This document shows positions 45,540 through 58,100 of a stretch of 64,000 nt of DNA, piece after piece; position 1 is the first letter of the stretch, and the number at the start of each line of letters is the position of its first letter. The notes beneath the pieces are model-generated. The model made no database searches, was not told where the DNA came from, and saw only the letters and a list, made by a program, of their open reading frames with translations. This DNA comes from Polytrichum commune (taxonomy: Eukaryota > Streptophyta > Polytrichopsida > Polytrichales > Polytrichaceae). The DNA lies in contig OX485803.1 of NCBI GenBank assembly GCA_950295325.1, positions 47,571,554-47,635,553 of the forward strand, read 5' to 3'. The position numbers were made by a program, and so were the translations under genes.

Positions 45540-48350
45540 TGTGTGATGAAATGATGATCAGCGAGAGGTTCCTCTTGTGATGAACCATCATTCTGACAAC
45601 GCAAATGTCAGAACCGAAGAAGCACTACTCTGACGAACTTAAAAAGTCGACACAGCGTTCCACCAGCTTGACACAAACCGACAATCGGTCTGGAACACCC
45701 TAACCGGCGGAAGTTGAGAATTATTTTCACAAGTTCATATTGGAACACAGCTTATCAATCAACTGTGGCGACTATCACCCACTTTCAAACGCAAGGACAT
45801 GATGCACTTGAAGCTTCCAAACTGCCAAACCAAGCCAGAAGTAGCAACGAATGCTTACTATGTGTAAGGCTCGTAACCACGCCCTACCGTTTTCTTCTTG
45901 AATTACCGAGAGCAAAAAGAGATGAAGTCCATGAACTTGCAGCAAGAAATGCACAGAGAACCTAGCGGATGGTGTTGAGAAAAAACCCTAACCTCGAACG
46001 AGCGAGCTGGGAAGCAGGCAAGCACTTATGCCTTGGGAATGCGAGAACGTAAAGAACTCTGGCATAACGTCCCCTCTGCAAATCCGAGTCCCGGCGGGCT
46101 TTTCAGATTCGTAAAAGCCCCGCAATTCTTCTCTCTCTTCATTGACGGGCCTGTTATATCTGATATTAGCCCGCAGTCGGGACTTTACCCGATTTAGATC
46201 GATCAAACGACCAAAACAACTCTTCAATCTTTACGCAGGATAATGCCCCGGAATAGGGACGTTGCGTGAATAAGGACCCACCCCTCGGGCTCCCGCCCTT
46301 GGAGCGGCCCTTATTCATCCTATCCCCGCTCCCGGGCATTATCTACGGCATAAAGACCCAAGCCAATTTTCCCTTTGTACTTTGAGTGCCCTTCATTTGC
46401 ATAATGCACCCCACGTATTTTGAAGTGCACTACATTTTTGAGCAGGACACTTTGTTTTTATAACCAGTCAAAGTCATTGAAATCCATTTTTAGGTCTTTG
46501 CGTTCGGTGATGCATTCGGGGGAGTGCATTATGAAGAACACGGATACCTATGCTCAACTACCGTCTTGCATGGTGTCCTTAATCCCCTTATGCACTACCA
46601 TGAATGCATTGTTTATTATGTAGAGAACCGGAAGCAATTTCCCATTGTTATTCATGAGAGCCTTATGCAGCATGGTTTCCCTTGGATATTAATGTTTTTT
46701 AGGGTAGTTGATTTGTAAGGTCCCTCCGTTGCACAGGACTTTCTCACGAGGTCTTTTAAGATACCTCCAATAGAGGCATGATTTCCATATAGATAGATAG
46801 ATAGATAGATATGTTGGCCCATGTTAAGGGCAAGCATACATGAAAAGTATGATCACCTAAAGGATACTACCACATGTCAGTGGTGGACTCTATGACCAAA
46901 ATGACCTCAAGAAAATTAAATGAAGGGGAAGCTATTGGGGCTTGGGGAGGGAAGGGGGGAAGGGGGGAAGGGTAGTGATTTGGTACTTAAGGTCCGAGCA
47001 TGTTCTCCACGCATTGCTCCCATTGGAGAAAATCATTGCATAGAAGTTTATTCAGTCAAAGGCCCTCGAGAAGGTACCTTTTGGAAACTCGTGCACAACC
47101 TTCAGCTACCACCCTCTTGCACTGCTCGTTTCAAGAAGACATCCTCCTCATGCCTCATCTTACACCTAAAGCCCTTTAGATTTTTTGTTTTTGTTTTTGT
47201 TTTTAAAGGTCACATGATTGTGTGGAACCTCCCGCCAGGACATCCATTCCCATAACAACTCCATGTTCCATGAATTGATTTGGAAAGGTGAAACACCTCA
47301 TGTCTTTATGTACAGTAAAGGTCGAGAGGGGGGTAGTTATCTAGAACATTGGACCCTCCCAGGCTACTACCTTGGTGGACTTTTGTAAGAGTGGTATTTT
47401 TCTTAGTTATAATGAGGTGGAAGAAAAAAAAGTTGTGGTCACTACGAGGATCATGATTAAAGGAAGCAACAATAAACGGAGGAATTGCTAGGCATGAAAT
47501 CGCTAAGCTACACCAACCTTTAATGTGAGTCCCATAGCTAAGATTTCACAACGCTCTCTTTGATGATGTATTGCATTGGAATTAGGTAGAGTTTGTATGC
47601 ATTTGAGTGAAGCGATGGTGAGGCAGTTGCAAAAATGCTCAAACTTGTCATGTGGTAATGCCTTGGTCATATATTTGCAAGTTGATTATATGTGAAAATG
47701 TAAGAAATATCATTTTCTTCATTTTTAACCTTCTCTTGAATGAAGTGATATAATATGTTTATTTGACAAATGGTATGTCATATTAATTTATTAAAGTATT
47801 TTAGTTTACTGTCAAACCATCACTTGTGAGATCCAATTTTCATACTTTAGCATGGGGTTGTGCTTTCCTCATGCATGATCATTAGTTTTTTTTCATTTGA
47901 ACTTGCATGCATGAATCCATTGTACCTTCAGAAGTAGTATCTAGTTAAGTACCTAGCATGAAACACCTAACAATTTTGGTTGTAAGGTGCTAGTACCCAT
48001 TCATCTCCCCGCATTGAACTAAGATGGGCCCTCAAATGAGAGAGGGGGTATATGTTGGGTGTGAATCACCTAGCATATTAGATGCTTAGATCTTCTAACT
48101 ATAAATCTATTACAATAAAAATTTGCTTATTATTTCTTCAACGAGGAAATCTCGTACCCAAAAATGCAAAAGAGAGGTTGAACGCATGTTGCATTTGAGT
48201 TAAATAGCATATAAACTACCCAATCTATTCAATAATGCCACAAATGTGACTAGGTGACATGTTCATGTTGCCAACGCTCATGCTCATCTAGAGAGACTTG
48301 GTGTTTAAATCATACACCCATGAAAAGAAGTTGTGGTAAAGATCTTCAAC
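45540..48350. other. intergenic between SF3B5 and the copia remnant
   Basis: It contains the SF3B5 upstream region, the inverted repeat at 46238-46344, a (GATA)n tract near 46792-46812 and unsupported frames (46920-47255 is G-rich then hydrophobic with no known domain). A purine run agagagggggtatatgttggg near 48040 looks like a polypurine tract followed by an LTR start, but no LTR is confirmed. Confidence 0.35.
46238..46344. other. long imperfect hairpin
   Basis: The left arm (46238-46279, with ataatgcccc, ataggga and gtgaataagga) is the reverse complement of the right arm (46306-46344, with ccttattcat, tatccccg and gggcattat) with a few mismatches; the GC-rich loop is about 26 bases. It is upstream of SF3B5 in divergent position. 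Confidence 0.8.
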
Positions 48351-48354
48351 CTAG

Positions 48355-49840
48355 AAATGACGTATCCATGCAAAGGTACGTGTTACATGTGAGGGTGTGC
48401 TTTCAAGGATTGAGCATGATGACTCTAAAAGAGAAGCACCGGTTAATTCAATAGAGATTGCAATAAACTTTGTGAAGACACGAAAGATCTTCAACCCCAC
48501 ACATGTTGTTCCCATGCAAAGGTACATGTGGCACGCAAGGGTGTGCTTCCAAACATTGAGTTGGATGACTATGAAAGAGAAACATTGGTTGATTCAACAA
48601 AGATTGCAATCAACTTGGTCAAGACGTGCACGCATGTAAACATATATGGTGCCTTTTGTTTGCGTGTATCACAACACTTGGACAATGGTTGTGATCTGAC
48701 TATTGTAGCCAAGGCTCATAGTCAAAGTGATGGGCCCATGTGGGAAAAGACCGCAAAATCTGAACTAGAGTCTTTGAGATCACAAAAAATATTTAGCTCA
48801 ATTGAAACCACATTGAAAAGGGTTAACCCAATGGGTGTTTGTGAGGAAACGAGATAAGTTTGGAATTGTTTCCCAATACAAAGCACAACTAGTTTCCAAG
48901 GCTTTACCCAAACTGGATTATGAAGAGGCGTATTTTCCTTTGATAGACTTAATTACGTTCAAGTATCTCCTAGGTATTGTAGTTGACAAGAAATTGGAAA
49001 CAAGCTTGATAGATGTAATTTCCGTGTACTTATATGGCAATTTGGATATTGACATATATATAATGGTCCTTGCATGGTTGGTAGAATTCCAACACTCTCA
49101 AAGATAAACTCAATGCCTTAGACTTGAGAAGGCATTGTATAGCCTTAAATAGGTTGATGATGTGGTACAAACATTTGAGAGATTTTTGATAAATCAAAGT
49201 TTTAAGATTGATGAGTTTTGTCCATGTTTCATGAAACAAACCCACACATGGTTAGTTATTGTGGCCAAATATGTTGATGACTCAACCTCATCAGCATGGC
49301 GAATGCTATCTTCCATATCATTTCTTAAATTAATGAATTTGAGATGAAAGATATTGGAGAAACCGCATTTTCTCTTGGTCTATATGTTAAACATCTTGCA
49401 GGAGGCATTTTTCTACATTAGAGTTTGTACACTTGATATTTTTTCAAACACTTTTCCATGGATACGACTCACCCACTAAGTTCTCCGATGATGGTATGGT
49501 CATTGGATCTAAAGAACGATGAATTGAGACCATACGACGAGGAAGACTCGAAACTCTGTATTTCATAGCAGTAGGTGCTTTAGTGTATTTGGCAAATTGC
49601 ACTAGGCATGACATTGCACATGCTGGTAGATTATTGGCTAGATTTAATGGTAAGCCAACATAATGGCATTGGAATGGTGTCAAACATATCCTACAATATT
49701 TCAAGGGCTCGGAGGATCTCGGATTGTTTTATACAGTTGGAGAGGACAACAACATCAAAGGATATGTGAATGCAGGTTACCTCTCCAAACCACATCAAGG
49801 AAAATTTCAGACATGTTACCTCGAAAGCATCAAACCTTCT
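48355..49840 (+). mobile_element. Ty1/copia remnant, reverse transcriptase and RNase H part
   Basis: Plus-strand pieces in order: a duplicated lead-in (VRVTCEGVLSRIEHDDSKRE and VHVARKGVLPNIELDDYERE, period about 143 bases, 48355-48625); RT start MWEKTAKSELESLRSQKIFS (about 48738); KRDKFGIVSQYKAQLVSKAL (about 48846); DYEEAYFPLIDLITFKYLLG; a VYLYGNLDIDIYI palm segment; VIVAKYVDDSTSS with the catalytic YVDD retained (about 49255); then ALVYLANCTRHDIAHAGRLL (about 49570) and the RNase H segment GYVNAGYLSKPHQGKFQTCY (about 49761). Frames shift several times. Gag and integrase are absent, making it complementary in content to the 1.1-3.15 kb remnant but from a different copy. Confidence 0.88.
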
Positions 49841-49849
49841 ATAAGGTAC

Positions 49850-50200
49850 GTGGTATTTGGTTCATTTATCATGTTCTCCAACTTCAACCAATTATATTCA
49901 AATAGCAAAACTCATGTCGCCTTAGCAAATCTACGACGAAACATTTGCAAATACCGGATTGAAAATCAGACCTCCCTTGATTTAATTATGATTATCGGTA
50001 GTGCATGTTCGTTGACCTCTGAAATGAACACATATGTCCTCCCAATTATGTTCACTATTGAGTGTAGAGTAGTTATTAATATTTGAAAACATGGTCCACA
50101 TCTCTTTTGATATTTGCTCTTTGATCCTCAATAAACCACATACCAACCAAATTTAGGGATCCGATGAAGAAAACAAGCCACTTAAAACCCGTCTACCTTA
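49850..50200 (+). repeat. dispersed repeat R5, short copy
   Basis: Shares gttctccaacttcaaccaa, ggattgaaaatcagacctc, atttaattatgattatcgg, ttcactattgagtgtagagt and gtagttattaatatttgaaa with 40808-41745, in the same order but without its middle part. It starts where the copia RNase H frame ends. Confidence 0.72.
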
Positions 50201-50590
50201 TATACATGAGTAGAAGGTTAATAAAGAAGAAGTGACCTCCTCGTTCGCTCGCTCGCTCTCTTGCTCGTAAAGTTTCATGCATTTATTACTCTCTACCATC
50301 TTCCCTTCGTTATTTTTGTAACAGCGTGGACGCTGGAGATGCTCTAATCGGTGCGCCCACCTTGTAAAAAGCCGTTGATAGAGGCCTGTTTGAGGCTTCG
50401 TTAGTGGAGATGCCTTTGGAACATCAAGAGGGCGTTTGGTGACCTCGTCAGGTGAAGCAACCCTAGGTGATCGGGAGGCGCATTTGATGAGAAACGTTCA
50501 GCAATCTACCGCACGAAATATTGGAGTGGGGAATGGAGGGGTGAAGAGAGGGGGGAAGCAGGCGGAGAGGAGGGAGGATTTGGAGACAAA

Positions 50591-52477
50591 ATGGCAGCCG
50601 TGACTAGCACATCGCGCATGCGATGCATGTACATCTTCAACCGCAACGGCGTCTGTTTACATTACCATGTGTGGTTGAGGCCACACACCACTCTGAGCCA
50701 ACAACAGGACCAGAAGCTCATGTTCGGCTTGCTCTTCTCTCTCAAGAGCTTCACTGCCAAGATGGATCCTCTCGGGTTGGCTCCCGTCCCATCCCATCCC
50801 ATCCCCTCAGCCTGTCTTCAAACTCGGCGTCTTTCATTCTGCATCACTGGCGAATTACAATGTGCAAGTGATGTAACCGTGAACTTAATATCCGTCTTGT
50901 AGGGTTATGGTCGTACATAGAAATCTCGTCCATTGTATGAGACGCTATGATGATGGCTTGGGTTTTAGATTGATTTTATAATCTGTTCCATTGCTTCTAG
51001 GCTCTCTGAATTCTACTCATTCTAAATCACTGGCGAACCGCAATGTGCAATCGGTCTTCTCGAAGTAGCCGTGAACTTAAATCTCAGCGTTGTAGGGTGA
51101 TGATTGTACATCGAAATCACGTCCATTATATGATACCCTATGATGGCTAGGGGTTTTATGAGCTCCACCATCCTTCCATAGCTACTTGGCACTCTGAACT
51201 TTCCTCCTGCACTACAATTTTTTTGAGAAGGTTGTTATTACCATAGATTAAACTCGAGGACTTCAGAAAGAGAAGCAAGAGTAGTGGAAGAGGCAAGAAG
51301 CTGACCTGGACTTGCAGATATGTGAATACAGAGCGCGAGAATATCTTCCACGAACCCTTTCTGTATCTCCACATCTACAAATCCACACTTTTAGAGTGTA
51401 CTGTATTCATATTTCTTCCACGAGGAGAGATAGATAGATTGAAGGAGAGGGCATTACTATGGGCACTGACTAGATAACTGGGTTGGGATTGCAGTGGCAA
51501 CAAGGGGAACCTAGGGATGCCAAGTCTACCAGGACAAGGGTGCTCATTTCACAGTTTCCGAACCAACACCTATAAGCTCAGCTTCATGGAATCACCGTCC
51601 GGCATCAAGGTAATATTGTAAATTTCAACAACAGAATGCGATCAGGCTATTATGCTCGAGTCTTCTTTACGGCAGTATTGAAACTGAAATTCTTTTCCTA
51701 GGGTTCTTATGTGAGATGAATTGAAAGTACAATGTGACCTAAAAACGTGTTGCACTCATAGTTTGTGGTACTAAGATAAAGTTCGGGGACTTTGACGTCC
51801 TCAGAGGAGCTCATATTTCTGGAATCATGAGTTTCTTGTTTTGAACCATACACATGTTTTGAATTCATTTTATGTAAATGCAATGAGGAAGATCATACCA
51901 TGCTATACCCAACCATTTCGTTCATTGAAAGTTTGTTGCAATTCAATCCACTTTTTTATTGTCTGAATTTTTTTAAGGCAGGTCCTTACCTTTGCTACAC
52001 TGGTCATGCACCTTCAGAGCTCTCTATGTAATGTGACTCTCTTCCATGGTGCAGTTGATATTGATCACAGATCCTAGAATGGGTGACCTTCGGGACGCTT
52101 TGAGGTTCATCTACAACAACATCTACGTTGAGTATGTTGTCAAGAATCCCTTGTACACACCTGGGGAACCTTTCAAGTAAGTTTCTGCCAACATCAGAGA
52201 TGACTTCTATATTTGATATTCAGAGAGTGGTTGAAGTGATGTACAAAAAATCCTTGCAATTGTTCGAAGTCGTGAGAAGAAAATGCCTTGTGAGGCATGT
52301 GTTAGCACCTTATGCATGGTGTAGCTGAGCGCTTGACCTGATTACAGAGGTCAAATTCAAGTGTGCTGGATTACTCAATGATGGATAGTTATACCTGGCT
52401 AACCAAATTCTGTGGGACATGACAGGTGTGAGCTTTTCAATGCAACTCTGGATCAATATGTTAAGACCTTGCAGTAA
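50591..52477 (+). CDS. TRAPPC1: TRAPP complex subunit 1 (BET5 orthologue), complete, 4 exons
   Basis: Exons 50591-50775, 51495-51609, 52055-52176 and 52426-52477 (TAA) join in phase to 157 residues. Diagnostic segments: MYIFNRNGVCLHYHVWLRPH (strand 1 of the longin-like fold), LMFGLLFSLKSFTAKMDPLG, then LPGQGCSFHSFRTNTYKLSF with MESPSGIK, then TDPRMGDLRDALRFIY, NIYVEYVVKNPLYTPGEP, and CELFNATLDQYVKTLQ at the end. Family knowledge: Bet5/TRAPPC1 is a core longin-type subunit of TRAPP complexes, which activate Rab1/Ypt1-type GTPases and tether vesicles in ER-Golgi and endosomal traffic on the cytosolic face. Length is near the plant norm. One extra Asn in the FIYNNIY stretch is of no obvious effect. 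Intron 1 contains a tandem duplication. Confidence 0.96.
50836..51155. repeat. two-unit tandem repeat in TRAPPC1 intron 1
   Basis: Units from 50836 and 51018 (period 182) share cattct, atcactggcgaa, caatgtgcaa, ccgtgaactta, ttgtaggg-tatg, gtacat-gaaatc, cgtccatt-tatgata and ctatgatggct. The first unit overlaps bases that would be coding if the exon-1 donor at 50776 were not used. Confidence 0.85.
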
Positions 52478-52479
52478 CA

Positions 52480-54080
52480 GGTCTTAAGTGACCAGTTTCT
52501 TGTTGTTGAAGGTAGTCACAATGGGGTTACAATTTGCAAGTCTGAAACTTCATGAAGAGGAGCAACTAACTGGGGCTGCATTCTCGTTACTGGAGCCAGC
52601 GATCGATTTCTTCTAGCAAGATTAGGTTTGTGTATATAATTCGTGTAACAACACAGTACATCAGAAGTTTACTTGTGATCCATTGAGGAGTGCATGCTGA
52701 TCTTCAGGACCTCATTTTGCCCAATTCAGAGGCATTTGTGCCTGCAGCGTACAACTATATCTGAATGCAAAATTTTGAGCACTAGTTCTCAAATGGCAGA
52801 TCTCATCGTACTACAGAAAGATTGAACTTTCATTTGCTTGCTTTTGAACCTCCTATTGGTGTTTGGAAGTCACCAAAGCCAACTAAGAGTTAAACTGTGG
52901 TGTTGAGTTAACCCCTAAACGCCTGAGGGGTTTGAGCAATTTCAAATCTATTATAAAAAGTATGTTCCTCTCTATGCATTGGAAAACTTCTGGAGACAAA
53001 GTTGTTCATATAGAATTGCTACACAAATCTATATGGCTGGTACTTAGAATGAAGCTTGCGATATTTATTTGAGAATTGAAAGGGTTATCATCTTAAAGTA
53101 TATCATAAATATAATAGTGGACCTTTTTCTAGTGGATTCTTTTGTCATAACTTTGCTATACACAAGAATAGCTTGGCTTGGAAAGTTGCAATGCAAAACT
53201 ATCATATGTATCAAAAAATGTCATTTGTGCATATGGATGTTTGATTAATATAGTGCCCAATGCCACAAAACAAAACCAAAAAACCATAACAGAAATATCC
53301 ACATAAAGACACGTTAACTTTCTCATAGGAAATGTAAACTTTATTGATGCATCATAAATAACATAAATATTCATTGGCTTAAAAACCTGCTATATTGTTG
53401 GCCCTAAGGCCCATGATCGGGATGTACAAGGGCACCCTGTCATCATAGGCATGGGGAAGGAAGTTGCCATTAGACGATGCTGAGGCTATGGAGGCTTTTA
53501 TCGACGACGCCACGAGCCTGCATCACCAGAAGACACTGGCATCCGGGAATGCTTTGCAACAAACACAACATCGTCGCCTTCTGCAATGCCATCCCTCAAA
53601 TCCTCGTCGAGCCAGTGTTGTTGAAGGTCGCTCAACTCATGATCCACTACAGTACTATTGAAACCACGACAAATTTCATTGTGCAATGTCTTGTTTATTG
53701 CTCTCTCCTTGCGTTCGTGCTCAAGCACAACCTCTTAGTACACTCTCACATGTCTTTTTCGAGTTCATTCTCAACTCCAAACCTTGCCATATATCATGCA
53801 AACATTGGATGTCCACTTAGATAGATAGATAGAAACTCCGGTCCCATTTAGGGCCGGCGTGAATAGAGTGTCCGTTCGTAATGCCAACAACCCGATGTCC
53901 ACAGGACATGGGGGAGTTGGGACAAAACTACTCTCCCCTTTCGAGGATGGACACTATAGTAGCCAGTAACAAATAACACTTTTTAAGTTTGAGTTATGGA
54001 GGATCTAGATTTTGGGGGAGCGGTTGGTGGTTTTCGAGGATGTCCACTTAAGAAGAGTGACCACGTCAAAGATAAGGGTA
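52480..54080. other. intergenic, no gene recognised
   Basis: TRAPPC1 3' flank, then AT-rich sequence. A frame at 53477-53824 (with HNIVAFCNAIPQILVEPVLL) looks mildly protein-like but matches nothing I know. A (GATA)n tract lies at 53817-53831. Confidence 0.35.
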
Positions 54081-54082
54081 TG

Positions 54083-54600
54083 ATCACTCTTGTTAAGGTA
54101 GATGGGTCTTACACATGGCTTGTTTTCTTAATTGGACCCATATATTGGATTGGTATGTGGTTCAGTGAGGATCAAAGAGCAAACATCATAAAGACATAGG
54201 TTTAAAAGAGATTGGACTCTATCTTGAAATATTAATAACTATTGTAGTGGTCTCTCTATTCCAACACAAAATAATTATTCTCCCCTCAAAATTTGTCACG
54301 TGTCATGCTCACATTTACCACGTAGAAACTACATTTCAAGACATGTAAAGATGAAATAGGGAGCACTCTATAATATTCTACCCCCAACATTGAACACAAT
54401 TGGGTGGACTTATGTATACAATTACGAAATCAACAAACATGCACTTCCAATAATATAGCTAAATTTGGGAAGATATGATTTTCAATCTAGTTTTTGCAGA
54501 TGTTTCATTGTAGATTGGCTAACGCAACGTGAGTGTTGTTGCTCATAAGTAATGGGTGGAAGTTGGAGAACATGAAAAACGAACCAAATAACACCCACAT
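54083..54600 (-). repeat. dispersed repeat R5, inverted copy
   Basis: Read on the minus strand, the blocks of the 40808-41745 copy recur: gttctccaacttcc, gcaaaaactagattgaaaat, ttattaatatttcaagatag, caatctcttttaaacctatg and gctctttgatcctcactgaa. It lies upstream of ALB3. Confidence 0.65.
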
Positions 54601-55105
54601 ACCTTAATTGGACATGCACATAGGCCCCACATAATTATACCTTATGGCTGACTGCAGGTACGCCACGCGAGCCAGGGTGGATAATCTGGCCCCGGTCAGC
54701 CGGTGACCAGTGACCTTTTCAAACGGTCACCCTATCCTCTTGTCTCTGAAGCTGCGTTCCGCTGGAGATCTCTTCCTCTCTCTCTCCCCACGCGAGAGCG
54801 GCCGGAGAGGTTTCTCAACAAATCTCACCGCATTTGCCCTACCAATGGTTTCCATTCCTTTTTTTACATTCATGGCACGCTAAGTATTGCTCTCCCTCTT
54901 CTTAGCTCTCGAAGGCCCGGAGCGACTTACACTGAGAATTCTGACTCCAAACCTCGCACAATAAAACATCTGTCCGTAGGGAATTTGTGTGAGAATTTCA
55001 AGATTGTTATGCCAGCGGGAGGTTGCGTTCGTTCGGGGTTAAAACCCTAGCGACTTCTTGGCTTTGCATTGGACAGGAGGTTGGGTACAGGGAAGGGAAG
55101 GCAGG

Positions 55106-58100
55106 ATGGCAACTTTGACGATACATTCGTGCTTGCCATCCCTATCGACCATTGACGGACATGTGTGCTCCAGGCCATGCGTCATTGTGTCTCTCTTGTC
55201 ATCGAAGCAGAGGTTGTTGTCATCGAGAGGTCCATCGTTGTTGCTCAGACGCTCCTCCCAGCGCAAGGGCTTGGTAACGCCGAGAGCTTCTCTTGGACAA
55301 TTGCCGGGCCCTGAGCATGTGGAATTGGCAGTGAATACACTTTCGCAAGCCCCGGAGGCGTTGCAAGGTGCGCTGACCCGCGCGGAGGGTCTTTTCTTCA
55401 CTCTGGCTGATGCAACCGCGGCTGTAGACGCGAGCCAGGTGACCGATGCGGTGCAAAAACAGGACGGAGGGTGGCTTGGAGGAATTACTAACACCCTCGA
55501 ATTGGCACTTACGGTAACATTTTGAAACGGTTGTAGTTTATGGCTTCAGGAAATTTGTGTTTGTTGGTGCAGGTATTTTGCCTACCATAAGTTACTACTG
55601 GTCATTGGAGCAATTGTTTTTTTAAAAAAGGACATTTTTCACCTATCAAGGCAAAATGTTCAAGTGGATTTTATTGGCTGCACCAAAATTAAACATAATC
55701 CCTTTTTTTTGTTTGGAGGATGTGGGAATTTCTGTTTGTGAGGTTGAACCACGTGTGACAAATAAGACCACGAAAAAGCTTTGGTGTTTGTAGATTTTCA
55801 AACCAGGAATAGGCATGGGTTTTGAACTGTTAGTAGGCCATGAAGTTTCAAGTGTACGAATACACACCGGAAACATAGTGTCCTAGACCAGCATTTCATG
55901 AATCAGTTAACGTGGCGTGGTTGCTGCCTTCATCACCCCCGTTTTCCCTTGCAACTTCAATCTCGTTCGTTTCAGTTCCTCGGTGACTGTTGGAATTCTG
56001 GAATGAACTGCAAGATGGCAGTACAACATGGAACCGAATTTGGCAATTGCGAGATGCATGCCCAGATTTTTACTGTCTGATCAGGCTTGAGTGCGCCCAG
56101 CGGGTGGAATCTGCCTGTTACATGCAGTTTTCTAGGCTTATAATCTGGTGGAGAAGCTAGGTCAATTTGTTAAAGGTGATGTTGCTGATCGAAGTTCTGG
56201 AACCAATGAATGGGCACAGATACTCCTCTACTGTAACAAGTGTTACCGACCAGGGAACCCAGTGCCACCTTGTCACTGGGAGCATAATGCATCATTTGGT
56301 GCTCAAATATCACCTTAATGCTAGGGCTACTCTTGCATACTGTAACCATATAGTGATGTGGAGTCTGCTTCTGCATATCTGTGGTAAAAGATTATAGATT
56401 TTAGCATTTTGTTGACATGGAGCTAGAGAATTCTAACTTCATTCACGGTTTCTGTCTGTGCAGTTTTTGAAGGACGGTCTGGCCAAGTTAAATGTTCCTT
56501 ATTCTTATGGATTTGCCATTATTCTTCTCACTCTTATAGTGAAGTTAGCTACTTATCCTCTTACAAAGCAGCAGGTAAGTGTATGCCTTGTCAAGTATTA
56601 TTGTTAGGGTAGACTTCCGTATGAGCAGTTTGTTTTGTGATTCGCAGCTGTAGTTGTTGGTGTGTTGCTCATGCCTTCATTTTATTTTATCTGTAAAATT
56701 ATGTCATGAAAGAGAAGTTTTGGTTGTAGGGTATGCTTTGGACATCATGATTTATTGCCCAGATCTATGTCTTGTTGTTGTAGTAAATTAATTGTAAGGT
56801 AAGTCAATGTTAGTGCAATCTAGCAGCACAATTTTGAACCTTGCTTAACCCCTATACATCTAAATCTTTAGGTTGTATATAGAACATATCTACAACAATC
56901 GTCTGTGGTGATAGGAGAGATTGAACATGATGTTGAAATAAAAAGCTGCCTCATTAATTCTCTAAAGGTCATTTACATATTTGTATAATTCTATTGACAT
57001 CACTTGCACAAATATAGAGCTCCATCAGGACAATCTTAGAGTTGAAATTCAAGTTTATGGTAGTTCTACCAGGATGTAATGCCCTGGACATGTAATTTTG
57101 AGATAGAAACATTATTAATTTCTGTAGTTCGGGCTTGTAGACGAGATTGTATGTTTTAACTGCTGGGAATCATGGTGGCACATGCTCATGTGTAGGAGAT
57201 GGTGTTTGGCAGGTAGAGTCAACATTAAATATGCAAAACTTACAGCCCAAAATTAAAGCTATTCAAACCCGATATAAAGGTGATCAAGAGCGCATTCAAC
57301 TAGAGACAGCAAGGCTGTACAAGCAAGCAGGAGTTAATCCTCTTGCAGGTGAGTTGTCTTCCTTGCTCCAGGCAAGATGGTGGGTGGGTCAAGCTATTAT
57401 TGAGTCGTGTTGTAGTCATTTGGCCAGTAGTCCTAAGCACTTGAAGTAATTTAGCAATTTTTTTTTGTTCCTGGTTTGGAGTTGTCTGCCGTTATGAGAA
57501 TGTTTTCTGATTATATTTGGACCAGAGGTCTTGCAATTTCTAGCCTGGTTTGCAAGTGTCTTTCTGAAGATGAGTATATAAGGAGTAGTGCTTAAGTCTG
57601 CATTTCCTGTACAGGGTGCTTGCCAACATTGGCTACATTACCAATTTGGATTGGCCTTTATAGGGCATTATCAAATGTTGCAAATGAGGTATTTTCCTAG
57701 TCCTGTATTTCTTCTCAATGACAATCTCAAAGATGATTAATTTGAATTGGATTTAATATTGTCCTATGAGATAATATTATCTGCTAGATGCCATAATGAA
57801 TGCACCTTGTTTTATCTTGAAGGCTTTGGTTAAAGTTTGTACAGGACTCATATATGAGCTTATGTTATTTATTTAGAAAAGGCTGTATGAATTTCTTGCA
57901 ATTCCTCTCGCATGATTTAACCTCCTTGAGCAGTGAATTTGAGTGATTCTTCATCTCGACATGATCTTTCTTGTTGCCAATACCAAAGTCCTTTTTAGCT
58001 GTTGCCGGAAAGTGCTTTGTTATTCTACTTGTGGCATTGATAATGCTACTTGGTCAAATTTCAAATCATTTGTTGATGACAAAGCATTGCCCTTGATTGT

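Noticed and set aside
45714-45965. Plus-strand 83-residue frame upstream of SF3B5
   Set aside because: Lies in the SF3B5 upstream region, with no domain and no nearby splice sites supporting an exon.
46920-47255. Plus-strand frame of 111 residues
   Set aside because: The start is G-run low complexity, the end is a TTTTTG repeat translated as FVFVFVF, and no domain is recognisable.
48030-48075. Polypurine tract and LTR start candidate (agagagggggta then tgttggg)
   Set aside because: No matching LTR copy, target-site duplication or preceding pol 3' end could be identified within the window.
53464-53824. Two overlapping plus-strand frames of 65 and 115 residues
   Set aside because: Mildly protein-like, but there is no known domain, no consistent start and no splice context; could be a transposon fragment.
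54703-55050. Plus-strand 115-residue frame just upstream of ALB3
   Set aside because: Best read as promoter and leader of ALB3: CT-rich leader, AAAACCCTAG just before the start and no domain.
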